Below, piece after piece: positions 24,718-35,596 of a DNA stretch of 64,000 bases. Where the stretch lies: assembly GCA_947179485.1 (NCBI GenBank), contig OX359250.1, positions 16,350,539 to 16,414,538 on the forward strand, in the 5' to 3' direction. Source of the stretch: Allacma fusca. Its lineage: Eukaryota; Arthropoda; Collembola; Symphypleona; Sminthuridae. The first letter of the stretch is position 1. Every line of letters starts with the position of its first letter. A model generated the notes under the pieces. It worked only from the letters and a program-made list of their open reading frames with translations. It made no database searches and was not told the origin of the DNA. The position numbers and the translations under genes were made by a program.

Positions 24718-25290
24718 CAAAGCTGGGCAAAAACATTTCCTATCCTAAATCATACATACATTTTATAGTTTTCAAAGAGCATACATTTTGCATACATAAA
24801 TTTTTCCAGAAATTTAATCATACATATATGCATATAAATAAATTTATGCATACATATATGTAAACGTGCCTATAAAAGAGTATGTTGAACGTTATGAACC
24901 TTTATAAAAACTAAATACAATTTATGATAGTTAAGTTTAAAAATATTAGTTTCTAGTGTCGTAGGTTTCAGTCAAAACGTCTAGAAATCGTTTGCATTGC
25001 AGCAGGAAATAACAAATGCGAATACACCAATAGACACCACAGACCGTGCCAAGAAAGTACAGATAGAGCTCGCGGAACATACACTGTGCATACATACCTA
25101 AATCTCCCGGTCTTTTATACATACATACACACTCGTACATACTGTATTCACAGCATACATATATCATACATTTTTTTAGTAGAAACTTGCAGCATACATA
25201 TATATTGCATACAAATATTCAGAAAATGTGCGAACATACATAAAAACTGCGTATATTTATGCATAAATATAGGATATGTGCCCACCTTTG
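24718..25290. mobile_element. Probable non-autonomous hAT-like element with CATACATA repeats
   Basis: The ends read CAAAGCTGGGCA and, inverted, CAAAGGTGGGCA (11 of 12), a typical hAT terminal form. The flanks TGCATCCG and GGCATCCA match at 6 of 8 only if the right end is drawn one base earlier. The interior is rich in GCATACATATAT on both strands. Confidence 0.5.
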
Positions 25291-26296
25291 GCATCCAGGG
25301 ATTTCCAGGAATTTTCAAAAGTAAAACAACTAACATACAAACAAACTTATTTTCACTTAACAATATGAGACTGAGGTCAAAATTTCCTAAAACCGATTTT
25401 GGGGCCGCGTAGGACTCTGGCAAGTTAAATGTAAATGCACATAATTTCCATGCATATTTCATTTCTTACATCCTGCTTCGTCAAACTATCTGTCATTTTC
25501 AGACCAAACATCATTTCGTTAACATTTGCAGGTCTGAAGTCTCATTGTTAGTTTGTTACCTGGAACTACACGGTCACCATTTTCACAACATTATGTATGG
25601 AGAAGGCTATTCCAGAGTTTCATTTGAGAAAAGTTTGCGCAGTGTTGTATGTATAAGAGTAATTTCATAAAATTGTTTCAACATTAATTTTTCATGGTTG
25701 TTGATTTAATGATTACAGAACTACTACATTTATGGGCCTTTCAATTTGAGTGTGCCTCACCAAAATGGACATTTGAGTTTGAAATACATAATATGTAGTT
25801 ACAGCAACAATTTCATGCTGAAAACTCACATAGTCTCTATTACTTTTGATCCATTACGGAACAAAAGCTGACTAAAGTAGAACCTTTGGCGTCCTTGCCT
25901 CTTTCAATGTTCAAAGGGTTAAAGTAAACTTACAATAGAATAGAATAATGAATACACCTCATAGTCCTATTCTCAACCGTAGGACTAACGTCATACTATT
26001 ACGACTTCATTATTCTTTTCCCATCTTTTGTAAACTGTTCAATGAGAACATGAATATTGCTACAATGCATGAAGAAATGTTTGGTAAGTTCACCTTCAAG
26101 GCAGAACTATACAATTGAAATATATGACGAGCTTGTGCTTGAAGTCATTTTAATGAGCAATTGTGTTTTCACATAAAAATGCAATTCACAGATTTAATGC
26201 ATCGCACAAACCGTTTTCAAGACAAAAATGCATTGGAATATGATATCCACACCTTTGTGAGCATCTAGTGGTAAAAAAAATATGAAGCGAAAAACC

Positions 26297-26970
26297 CAGT
26301 GCTCTCAATTTTACTCATTACTCGAATTTTTCATGAAGTGAGTAAGTAAGTATTGTACTTACTCGTACTCACATCGGCAAGTATGAGTAAGTAATAAGTA
26401 AGTAATTTTAAAAAGGTTCATGTTTAAGTAAGTAAAGAGTAAGTACGAACACTCATTCCCCAGTGCAATGTAAGTAATGAGTAAGTAAGACGAACTGCAA
26501 AGTATCAAAAAGTAAGTATAGAGTAAGTGAACTCTTCTTTACTGGAGTAACTACCATAGAAAAAATGTTCTCCGACAATATCCATGACTTATATATGGCT
26601 TATGGAGGCAGATAACACAGGCCATAGGCAAACAATGCCTTTAAATTCTTGCGACGATGCATCTCGTTAGCTTCAGTCGTTGACTACACTACCAAAGATG
26701 GCAGTGATGTGGATTATATTTCAAAATGAGTAAGTATTACTTGAGTACTATGCAGGCAAAAGTAAGTAAAGAGTAAGTAATATCAGCTTATTTTTGCGAA
26801 TAAGTAAGTAAAGAGTAAGTATTACACTGCGACCCGAAATTTTGAGGGAGTAATGAGTAAGTAAGATAGCCACCATGAAGCCCCGGAGTAAGTAAAAAGT
26901 AAGTACTGGACATCATGAGAGACAAAATTATGAGTAAAGAGTAAGTAAGGGTGTCTAACTGAGAGCACTG
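26297..26970. mobile_element. Non-autonomous hAT-like element with AGTAAGTA repeats, 8-bp TSD
   Basis: The ends are CAGTGCTCTCA and its exact inverted copy. The flanks are a perfect 8-bp duplication, GAAAAACC at 26289-26296 and 26971-26978. The 674-bp interior is filled with AGTAAGTAAAG-like units in both orientations. It has no transposase. The 8-bp TSD and CA...TG ends fit hAT. Confidence 0.85.
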
Positions 26971-27026
26971 GAAAAACCACACGAATGGAGTGTTTAGGAT
27001 TTGAAAGAAAATAAGGAACAAAAATG

Positions 27027-27032
27027 TTTATT
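27027..27032 (-). promoter_or_regulatory. Candidate polyadenylation signal AATAAA
   Basis: AATAAA on the minus strand, about 145 nt past the stop codon of the secreted-protein gene at 27177. It is the first canonical signal I noticed downstream. Confidence 0.5.
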
Positions 27033-27176
27033 TTCATTTACTAATAGTATGTACGAAATGGGTGCGTCGCTTTAAATAGGATTTTAATTATTCACCGTTC
27101 CGATTAAGATATGAGGTCATGCGTTTGACTGTGCTAACATTCGTAATAGACGATCCAGCGGATCTGTAAATTACAA

Positions 27177-29055
27177 TTAATTCCAGTATCTATGTACACC
27201 AGGCGGGAATTGTCCCGGTATACCTCGTTGAAATTGATCTAGCTGCCCTTGTGGAAACTGCCCCGGTAGCTCCGATGTAAACTGTCCTGGTTGTCCTTGA
27301 GAAAATTGCCCAGGTTGTCCTTGAAAAAATTGGCCCGAGTATACTTGCACAACATTTCCGTATTGGCCTTGCTGAAAATTTCCCGGTTGTCCTTGCAAAA
27401 AATGAAGTTGTTGTCCTTGCACAAATTGACCCTGCCCCATCGGTTGGAATTGGCCAAATGTTCCAGACTGCATAGGAAAATTTTGGAATAAATCCGGAAG
27501 TTGCTGAACCGGCATTACCATTCGCACCCCCCCGTTTCTTGAATCGAGGCTCATAATTCCAGGTTTGGCGTCTCCATACTTTGAAGATGTTGAATTATTG
27601 CTTGAATTACTAAAACTATTGGAGCTAGAGCTGCTTTTCTGGTACCCAAGGGGAGATCCTCCGCTAATGATTGGACTGGTGGATTCGCCCACTTCCGAAC
27701 TTCGATCTTCATCGGGTCCACCCCCAACTGATCTATCTCTTGGGTTACTCTTGCCGTTCTTGGGTTTGCTTGTGCTGTCTGATTCTCCAATACCAGGTGG
27801 GTTGTAATCTCCACCCAATGATCTGTCACTCGAGTTGCTCTGAGTCTTTTCAGTTTTATTCCTTGAGGCGGGCCTGCTACTACGCCTCGATGTACTGGCT
27901 TGTTGCATAGGTTGCATCTCAGGCAATGGTGGCAATGGACCTAGTTGAGCACCTGTAAACAGACTATTCTGGTCTCCGGTTCCACTCGTCCCGAGAAGGG
28001 CAGAGGTACTAACAGGTCCTAATATCGGTAACAACGTCTCGCTCCTTTGGAACTGAGAGATTTCCTGTTTGTTAGAGGTTGAACTCTCCAAATTATGAGA
28101 CTTGACACTGCCATCTGGATTGTAAGTCATTTGGTCAGTGTCAGTAGCACCTGATAGCTGAGTCTGGGACTGGCCAGTCTCAGACTTTTGGATGGCGTAC
28201 TGTTCTGTGCGAGAAGGTTGCGGAGTTGGTTTAGGACGTGTGTTTCCGACAAAATCACTGGCTTGAGCGTCGTCACCAGGGGCTGCTTCAGTTTCCGTCA
28301 CATTTAATGAAGCTTGCCGGCGACTCCGACTGAGCATTTTCTGTACATTGTTTCTCTTCGGGGCAATTTTTGTATTTTTTTCACCTGATCCTAATGGGTC
28401 GCTTCCATGAATATTATTATATATATTATTATTGTATTTGCTAGCTTGTCTAGATTTCTTCATGAGGGACCTCGGTTTGAATTTCCAAAACGATTTTTCA
28501 AAAGGACTTGAGAATAGTTTTATTGTATCCACTGGAATGGAACGGATGCGATTGTACTCATATGTCTTGTGTCTTCTGTGACATTCACAAAATAGCTTAT
28601 AAAAAGTTGTTATAATTTCTAGAATAAGGCTTAATGAAAATGTGGAATTGCCAACATACTTAATCTTTGTTTTGCTGCTTGGACTCACAAAACTCACTGT
28701 GAGTTGGATGGACCTCTCATCGTTTAAGGATCTGAAAATGTTTGAAAACAATAATTGTGTGCATACAATTTATGGTACTAGTTTAATTACATTTAAAGAG
28801 CCCAAAATTCCCCAATTGACCCAAGGGGCTGGCAATTCGTTTTTGCAATAATAAATAACATTATGGATATTCAGGTAGCAAAGATACTCTACAATTAGTA
28901 ATTCATACTTACTGTGCTAACGTGTCGGCTGAGACACTTGAGTCGTATTTACTCAAAGAACTCCGGCCAGATACAGAATATACAAACATACAAATTGTGA
29001 AAATAAACACAACGGAATTCTGAAATCTGAAAGGAAATGAGAGTGATTTATACAT
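27177..29055 (-). CDS. Secreted low-complexity protein with octapeptide repeats (2 exons, 565 aa)
   Basis: The exons are 29055-28913 and 28731-27177. The donor CACA|GTAAGT and acceptor TTTTCAG flank a 181-bp intron, and the phases match (2 then 1), giving 566 codons. The start Met is followed by a likely signal peptide: basic N-region, hydrophobic VVFIFTICMFVYSV and a small-residue cleavage region near residue 30. The middle is Ser/Asn/Gln-rich with basic sites (KKSRQAS, SRSRRQAS) suiting furin-type processing. Residues at 27446-27207 form ten octapeptides close to FQGQPGQF. The family is unknown to me. A cuticle, silk, cement or extracellular matrix role is inference from composition. The gene lies antisense in the putative trio intron. 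An acceptor-like TTTCCTTTCAG just after the ATG leaves open an extra 5' exon. Confidence 0.68.
27207..27446 (-). repeat. Octapeptide-coding tandem repeat (24-bp period, about 10 units)
   Basis: Ten consecutive 24-bp units encode variants of [x]QGQPGQF. The seventh position is mostly Gln or Asn and the eighth Phe. The units have diverged, but the phase is kept to within nine residues of the stop, which argues for selection on the protein. Confidence 0.8.
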
Positions 29056-29494
29056 GTTGGGGACAAATCTTGACCGTTGCGGCTTGAAGTTGTAAAATTT
29101 AAAACCAATTCTTGTAAACTCAATATGAACGTTTGCTACCCCTGAAATCACTTTTTTTAAACTTCAGATTGTTTGTGTTGTTTATCAGGAAAATTTTGCA
29201 AGGAATTTCTGTCTGGTATTGAGAATAACAATGGCAGCATTACTGTATAATAGTTTAATATTATCATATGAGCATGAAATGCATGTGTAGCTATTGTTAG
29301 AAATAACAACTTAAAAAAGGACTTACGTCAGGATTATTGACTCTATTCAACTACTTACTCATACAATAACCCGAAGTGTGGATTTGCCAGAGCATGAACG
29401 AGAACCGCTAGGAAAAGCAAGAGGAATTGTGGGTCACAATCAATCTGGAGTCCAGAATGTGGGACTTGTGTGTATGTACATGTCAAAGGTGTCC

Positions 29495-29640
29495 AAATGA
29501 CTCAGCCTAACCTATATCCTTCCTATTTATAATATTTGAACCGAGCCTACATATATGCCTACATTTTAACCGCCGAATAGGTCAACCTATCCTACATCCT
29601 TCCTAAATGGGGAGCACTAAGACTACATATTTGCCTACAT
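29495..29640. repeat. GCCTACATATATGCCTAC-type degenerate repeat
   Basis: Several copies of CCTACAT/GCCTACATATATGCC. A similar block lies at 32520-32670. The intervening hAT-like elements may have split one older repeat. Confidence 0.4.
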
Positions 29641-29658
29641 TTCATTGACAAATTAGAT

Positions 29659-31117
29659 CATGCTTGCAACTTCGTGGTAAAATCAGAGATGCGCAGCCTT
29701 CGAAGGCTAGCCCTCCAAGAAGGCTTCCTTGAAGGCGGAAAGGTAACGTTCTTAACGTTGCAGAAGGAATGGAAGGATGTGGATACTTTTTTCTGAAGGC
29801 TGAAGGAAGCCTTCACAAAAACTAGCAGTGAAGGATTGTGAAGGAAGGGTTCCTAAATACTAGCCTTCTAAGGCCGTAAAGGCTTCCAGCTACACAAAAT
29901 ATCTATAACATGAAAGCACAGCATATGCAACGACGTTTTGCTGCTAGCGCAACAATATAGCCAAATCGTGAATTCACAACTGACAATGTGTGCCCACTCT
30001 CTTCACTGCACTGAATCCTGCTGATGCAAAGCGTTTTTAAGCGGGTTGTAGTTTAAAATTGAAGGAAGGCTATTTTTAGAAGAAGGCTGAAGGCAAAAAT
30101 GAGCATATGTATTTTGGAATGAAGGGTGAAGGAAGGCAGATTTTTTAGAGGGCTTCATTCCACGACATGTTGAATGGGAAATTTTTACTGAATTTTCACC
30201 TTCGAAGGCTTGAAGGAAGGCTATTTCCTTTGCGCATCTCTGGGTAAAATTCAATTCAAGTTCAACTCAATATTCCATGGATTACAAACACATTCATTCC
30301 AACTCAGTTCACTGTACAAATACAAATGTGGCGTTCACTCAAGTTCGTTGCTATTTGTTTTTACCGCTCATTCAGTTCAGTTCAAATTTATTTTGCGATT
30401 GTATCAGTTCAGTTCAAGTTCAGGTAAACCAGTTATTCGTTCAATTTAGCTCATTTTTAATAATTATGTAATAAATTCTGTATTTTAAGCCAATAATTTA
30501 TATATAATATAGCTAATATTTAATTGAGTATTTACGAATTTTAAGGGAGAAAAAATCCCAGTTTCGGCATTGCAGAAAAAATAAATTCCTTGTCTGGTAT
30601 ACTTTTAGTTTATATTCTTAGGTAAACTAAACACAGAATATAATTTACTGTCCCATTTTTAAATACTTGTTTTGATAAAATTTGGATTTCATCACAAATT
30701 ACTTTGAGGTGGGATTTTCTTGGACATTCACTTTATAGCAATTATACCTGGCTATAGTTCATGTACTCTGGATTTCCAAGACGAATCGCTCAGTATAAAT
30801 AATAAAAGCACATCTGAGACAAAAAACACGATGATCTCGTGGTATTTGCAGGTGCGAATGTGGTGTCAATATGTCAAATAAAATATCTACTACTACACGT
30901 TCCAATATTTCCTGAAGTTCAACTAAGTTCAGTTCAGCGATTTGCTAAGCTTATCGTTAATAATTCAAGTTCATTCAAAGGGAAAAATAATTCAGTTCAC
31001 GTTCAGTCATTTACTCTATTAATTTATTTCCGTTCATTCATGTTCACTCAAAACGTTAAATATTTTGAAAAGTTCAGTTCAGGAACTAGTTCACTGAACG
31101 AACTTGTTGCAAGCATG
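29659..31117. mobile_element. Non-autonomous hAT-like element with TTCAGTTCA repeats, 8-bp TSD
   Basis: The ends are CATGCTTGCAAC and its exact inverted copy, flanked by a perfect 8-bp duplication AATTAGAT (29651-29658 and 31118-31125). The interior is full of TTCAGTTCA/TTCAAGTTCA units. It is interrupted near its left end by a second, complete element (29684-30242). Without that insertion it is about 890 bp. No coding capacity was seen. Confidence 0.85.
29684..30242. mobile_element. Non-autonomous hAT-like element with GAAGGCTTGAAGG repeats, nested, 8-bp TSD
   Basis: The ends are CAGAGATGCGCA and its exact inverted copy. The flanks GGTAAAAT (29676-29683 and 30243-30250) are a perfect 8-bp duplication. 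Most of the interior is GAAGGCTTGAAGGAAGG-like repeats. It is inserted in the left subterminal region of the 29659-31117 element and is therefore younger. Confidence 0.88.
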
Positions 31118-31173
31118 AATTAGATCATTACCCTTCGACCCTACCTACATTTTATATGCTTTTCGTTACTGAC

Positions 31174-32080
31174 CAGAGATGCGCATCCACAGTTTCGTTG
31201 CGCTACGTTACACTATTACGATAGGTTTTGAAATTGTCGTTAATTATCATTACATTACTAAATATCCTATGAAAAATTCAGCGTTACCGTTCCGTTACTA
31301 CAAGACAACGGTAATACTCTAGCGTTAATTTTCGTTACCATTAAAAAATATAAAATAGCCGTTACTTTCCGTTATCGTTACTATTATTGTCCGCTCGTTG
31401 TAAACTATAATGTCAATCAACTAGTGTTGCCAGACGAAACTGGTATGCAGAAAATGTAGCGAAAAGGCAATTTACAGTTTCTGCGTAGTTCTTGATTCAC
31501 CTGCAATGTGATCCGCATCCCGAAGACCCGGTGTGGTAATCTCAACATTTGTTCTTTTTTCAAATTCATTTTTCTCCTTTTACTAGCAGCAGTATTCTCC
31601 ATGGTTAGTTCTTATCTACTAAAAACTTCGTTAGAACCAAAACTTCATTCGTAAGCCACACATCGTTTTTTTTTAGCAAAATAAGAGGTCAAAAACTTCC
31701 TATTGAAATTTGCCATGTTTTCAATAATGTACATAAATGATGCTCAGGGATCCGGGTGTCCACATCCAACTCAAGTTGTTAATATTTCCCCCGTTTATTT
31801 GCATGCACAGTTACTCCAAGCAAAGCCAATAATAGATGTCAATGCGTAATGCAAAAATAAATATGTACATGAATATATTTATTTGATAGCGTTGCGTTAC
31901 GTTACAATATCGTTTTCTGTTTACACACGCTGGAACGCTATAGTTATTCCAATAAATGTTTAGTACACCCTAGTTCCGTTACCGTTACGTTACTGCCTGC
32001 TCCAAATATAGGCCGTCACGTTAAAAAACAGCGTTATTCCGTTATTGTTGGGTAAAAGTAACGTAACGGGCGCATCACTG
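31174..32080. mobile_element. Non-autonomous hAT-like element with CGTTAC repeats, 8-bp TSD
   Basis: The left end CAGAGATGCGCATCC and the inverted right end CAGTGATGCGCCC share a TIR close to that of the 29684 element. The flanks TTACTGAC (31166-31173 and 32081-32088) are a perfect 8-bp duplication. The interior is rich in CGTTACGTTA units. 907 bp, non-coding. Confidence 0.88.
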
Positions 32081-32799
32081 TTACTGACAGACAATTAAGG
32101 GGTATTCCACTCTAATTAAAAACAATGTCACAAGTCAACGGAATCGGAATAAAATAGTTTAGTCACCTTGGCCAAAGTCCATAAGAGCGGAACAGTGTCG
32201 ATCTCGCTTTGGATTGCGCCCGAAATAAGTCCCAAATTTTGCAACGTTGATCAAAAGGGATGTTATACTTAAGATTTCACGAATTAAATACCACAAAGAA
32301 ACATGTCCAAAGTCAGCTGAACAATAAAACAATTATGACAACGGAAATCTACAAGCTGACTGACAAAATATCTCAGCAAATCCTGATTGAAATTTGAATT
32401 GTGTTCAAACGCAATTATTTATTTCAGTGGTATACAATCTGCAATTACCAGTGGCGGATTATTCTTTCATTTCCAATTTGCCCGATCAATATACAATTAA
32501 ATGAAAATGACGTGTTTCAATAGCCTACATATATGCCTTTAATTATATGACGACTGAGCCTACCTATTTTGTAGGCAAGGTTTTAAGTGTATATTCTTGA
32601 ACCCTATTTTGCCTACAAGCCTCTTTAATAAAATCCTCGCACCCTATAAATAGCCTACAAATAGCCATTACGTTTAATTTAAAAATATAACCTAGGAGGA
32701 CTACAGGAGGAATCCCTGCAAAACATTGTTTGTTCGGGTAAACAAACAGTTTAAATGACGTGGTCGAATGACTTTAAAATGACAAAAATAACAATAAAT

Positions 32800-32983
32800 T
32801 ATAGGTTAGATGCATAGAATCGGAATTGGAATCGGAATTATTTAAAAGTATTTGAATTTATTGGTATCGGAATTCAGAATTAATTATTTGGATACATTGG
32901 AATCGGAATCTAAATCCAAATTAAATTCAAGCAGGTATTGTAATTGGAATCGGAATTATTATTTTTCCGATATTTCATCCCTG
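32800..32983. mobile_element. Partial hAT-like right end with GGAATCGGAATT repeats
   Basis: Repeated TTGGAATCGGAATTA units end in TTTCATCCCTG, the inverted form of a CAGGGATG hAT-type end. The left end and duplication were not found. LINE sequence begins right after it. Confidence 0.45.
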
Positions 32984-33395
32984 TAACGGATAAAGAAGCT
33001 ATATGTGACGAGCTTGCAAATGCCTTCGTCCTGAACCACAACAATGAAGACTCAGACATAACCAAGTTTGTAGCACACCTATCACAGAACTGCTAAAGTA
33101 ATAGAAATTTCAATGAGATTACTACACAGGAAGTAACTGCAATAATTAAAAGTACCAAAGGTAGTTCAGCAGCGGGGCTAAGTGGTATTCCACCCAAGAT
33201 TATAAAACGATATCCTGAAATATTTGCCCCCTTACTCTGTAAAATCTTCAATCATGCCCTATTTGAAGGTAAATTCCCACGCGACTGGAAAATAGCAACT
33301 GTTACCCTATTCTCAAACCACGCAACAACAAATTTTTACCTCAATCTTATCGACCTATATCGATACTTCCATTCTTATCAAAACTTTTTGAAACT

Positions 33396-34175
33396 TTGAT
33401 AGCCAATCGATTGATACATTTTATGGAAACTAATAATTTACTCTCACAAAACCAGTTTGGAATCAGAAAGAAAAAATCAACTTTTCATGCACTAATTGAA
33501 ATCACTCATAAAATTTATACCTCCTTAGAAAATAATCACCTTGTCTCAATTTTATTTATTGACTTTAAAAAAGCGTTTGACAGCGTCAGGTTTCTCAAAT
33601 TAATTTTAAAACTTAAAAATAAATATAATTCGCCCTCTTATATAATAAGAATTCTCTGCAGCTATCTTACTGAAAGAAGCTTTCGCGTAAAACTGGATAA
33701 AATGGTATCTAAGCAATACAGCCTAAATGGCGGAGTCCCACAGGGTAGTGTTCTCGGGCCAATTTTATTTATCATATTTTTTAATGACCTGTGTAAATGT
33801 TTACCTAATTCCACTGTTTATGCCGATGACATTGCGTCACTTTGCACCGCAAAAACCTCTGGCGAAATCAAAGCTAATTTAGAACTAGTTATGAAGCAAA
33901 TTCATGACTGGTGTGAAAGCAATGATATGAGTGTGAATTTCCTCAAAACTTATTTTATGGAATTTCATAAACCAAGAACAAGACATAGAGCCAACATTCC
34001 CTTTATTTTATGTAACGGTAATAAAATTGAAAGGGCAAATAACTTTAAGTATCTAGGTGTTTACATTGACTCTACGCTAAACTTTAATAAGCACTGCACG
34101 CACGTTAACAAAATGGTCTCTTTAAAATTTGCTCTTTTAATAAAACATACATTGACCAAAAACTTATGTACATAG
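33396..34175 (+). pseudogene. LINE reverse-transcriptase core
   Basis: 259 open codons. The motifs in order are LLSQNQFGIRKKKSTFHALI, FIDFKKAFDSV (first catalytic Asp), GGVPQGSVLGPILF and VYADDI (catalytic Asp pair), then a thumb with FKYLGVYID. Catalytic residues are intact. The frames on both sides are broken, so the copy is dead. Confidence 0.92.
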
Positions 34176-34854
34176 TATTCAAGTCCTTATGTTTTTCTCA
34201 CATAGAATATGCATTACCTGGATGGGGTGCTGTATCAGACATACCTTAACAAATGTCAAAAAACTCTAGACCATTTTAAAAAATGTATCTCCATAAAAGG
34301 GTATAGCTTTAATTTCTTAAAACCAAAACATACTTTAACTAGTTGTAACTCAAAGGTTAAACGGAAAAAACAGTCAATTGACTTAAATAATCTCTAAGAA
34401 ACATTTGGTATCTTAACAATCACTGAAAGATACATATACGTAACTGCATCATTCACAAAAGCACTACTATCGCAACCAGAAAAACTGCAATGTTTAACTG
34501 AAATTATCAAACCAACTACAACCAGAACCACGAGAAACTCACATTTCCTCAACATCCCTATTAAATCTTTTTACCACAGATCTTTTCAATAGAGAACTGC
34601 GATTCTGTGGAATAAAATACCCAGAAATGTACATTCTCAAATAAACGTTAAAAACTTCCAATATGAATTAAGCAAATGAATTGTAAAACGACGATGTAGC
34701 AATATCTATGAATACATTATATTTAATTAATTAATTAAGAAGCTTAAAAAAATTGTTAGAATAATTTAATCCAAATTCCTGTCCTAAATTAAGTATTTTA
34801 AACTGTCTATTACTGGAAATCAGTGCTTGCACTGTGTTAATATGACAATAAAGC

Positions 34855-35140
34855 CATTACATTACATTTTACATTACATTTTACATTACATTTTACATTA
34901 CATTTTACATTACATTTTACATTACATTTTACATTACATTTTACATTACATTTTACATTACATTTTACATTACATTTTACATTACATTTTACATTACATT
35001 TTACATTACATTTTACATTACATTTTACATTACATTTTACATTACATTTTACATTACATTTTACATTACATTTTACATTACATTTTACATTACATTTTAC
35101 ATTACATTTTACATTACATTACATTATTACTATTATTATT
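34855..35140. repeat. 12-bp tandem repeat (ACATTACATTTT)n, LINE tail
   Basis: About 22 nearly perfect 12-bp units directly follow the LINE 3' end. The 3' terminus of the sister copy at 63188 also ends in TTTTACATTAC, so the repeat grew from the element's own tail. It makes a meaningless open frame of repeated HYIL. Confidence 0.92.
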
Positions 35141-35596
35141 AATGTACTAGCACGTAAACCCCATGATTCATCCTTTACCTTGAATACTTTCACTCCCAAT
35201 CTCAAATCTATTTCAACATTAGGTGCCATCATTCCGTCGGAATTTCCTTTCACTCTTACACTTTAAATTCACTGTAAGGATATAATTAAGGTAGTTGTCT
35301 TTTACGATGTTACTCTGTCAGCCTGTTCTGATCTAGAGTATTAACCTATTTTATTCCTCAGAGGTGGTTACATCATACGAGTTTTATTTCATATTCATGT
35401 CACCATGTTCCACATTCAGCCCATACAACCGATCGTGTTAACATTTTTTGAGGTTTCCATGGTGTATTGAAGAGATATGTTTCATATTTCAACATATATA
35501 ATATATTCTCTTAATCCCCCTGAGTAATCTGAGATATAACGGATGGAATTGCTTGTAACTCTTTTAACTGTGTGAACATATTAGATTTTACGATTT

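Larger units (their letters stand above)
32984..35140 (+). mobile_element. Jockey/CR1-like LINE relic with 12-bp satellite tail
   Basis: A 5'-truncated LINE. Frames from about 32990 carry the region before the RT palm, with a stop at 33093, then SSAAGLSGIPPKIIK and a frameshifted fingers region. The RT core follows in one frame, then decayed C-terminal sequence, an AATAAAG-like end and a long ATTACATTTTAC tail. A diverged sister copy lies at 61300-63190. Confidence 0.85.

Noticed and set aside
24582-25462. Overlapping Tyr/His/Ile-rich frames on both strands
   Set aside because: They arise from CATACATA/TACATACA runs.
26788-27037. Two minus-strand frames next to the secreted-protein gene
   Set aside because: They consist of translated AGTAAGTA repeats inside the 26297-26970 element.
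30210-31123. Ser/Phe-rich frames across the TTCAGTTCA region
   Set aside because: They are translations of the repeat filling a hAT-like element.
34827-35150. 107-codon frame of repeated HYIL
   Set aside because: It is the translation of the 12-bp satellite tail of a LINE.
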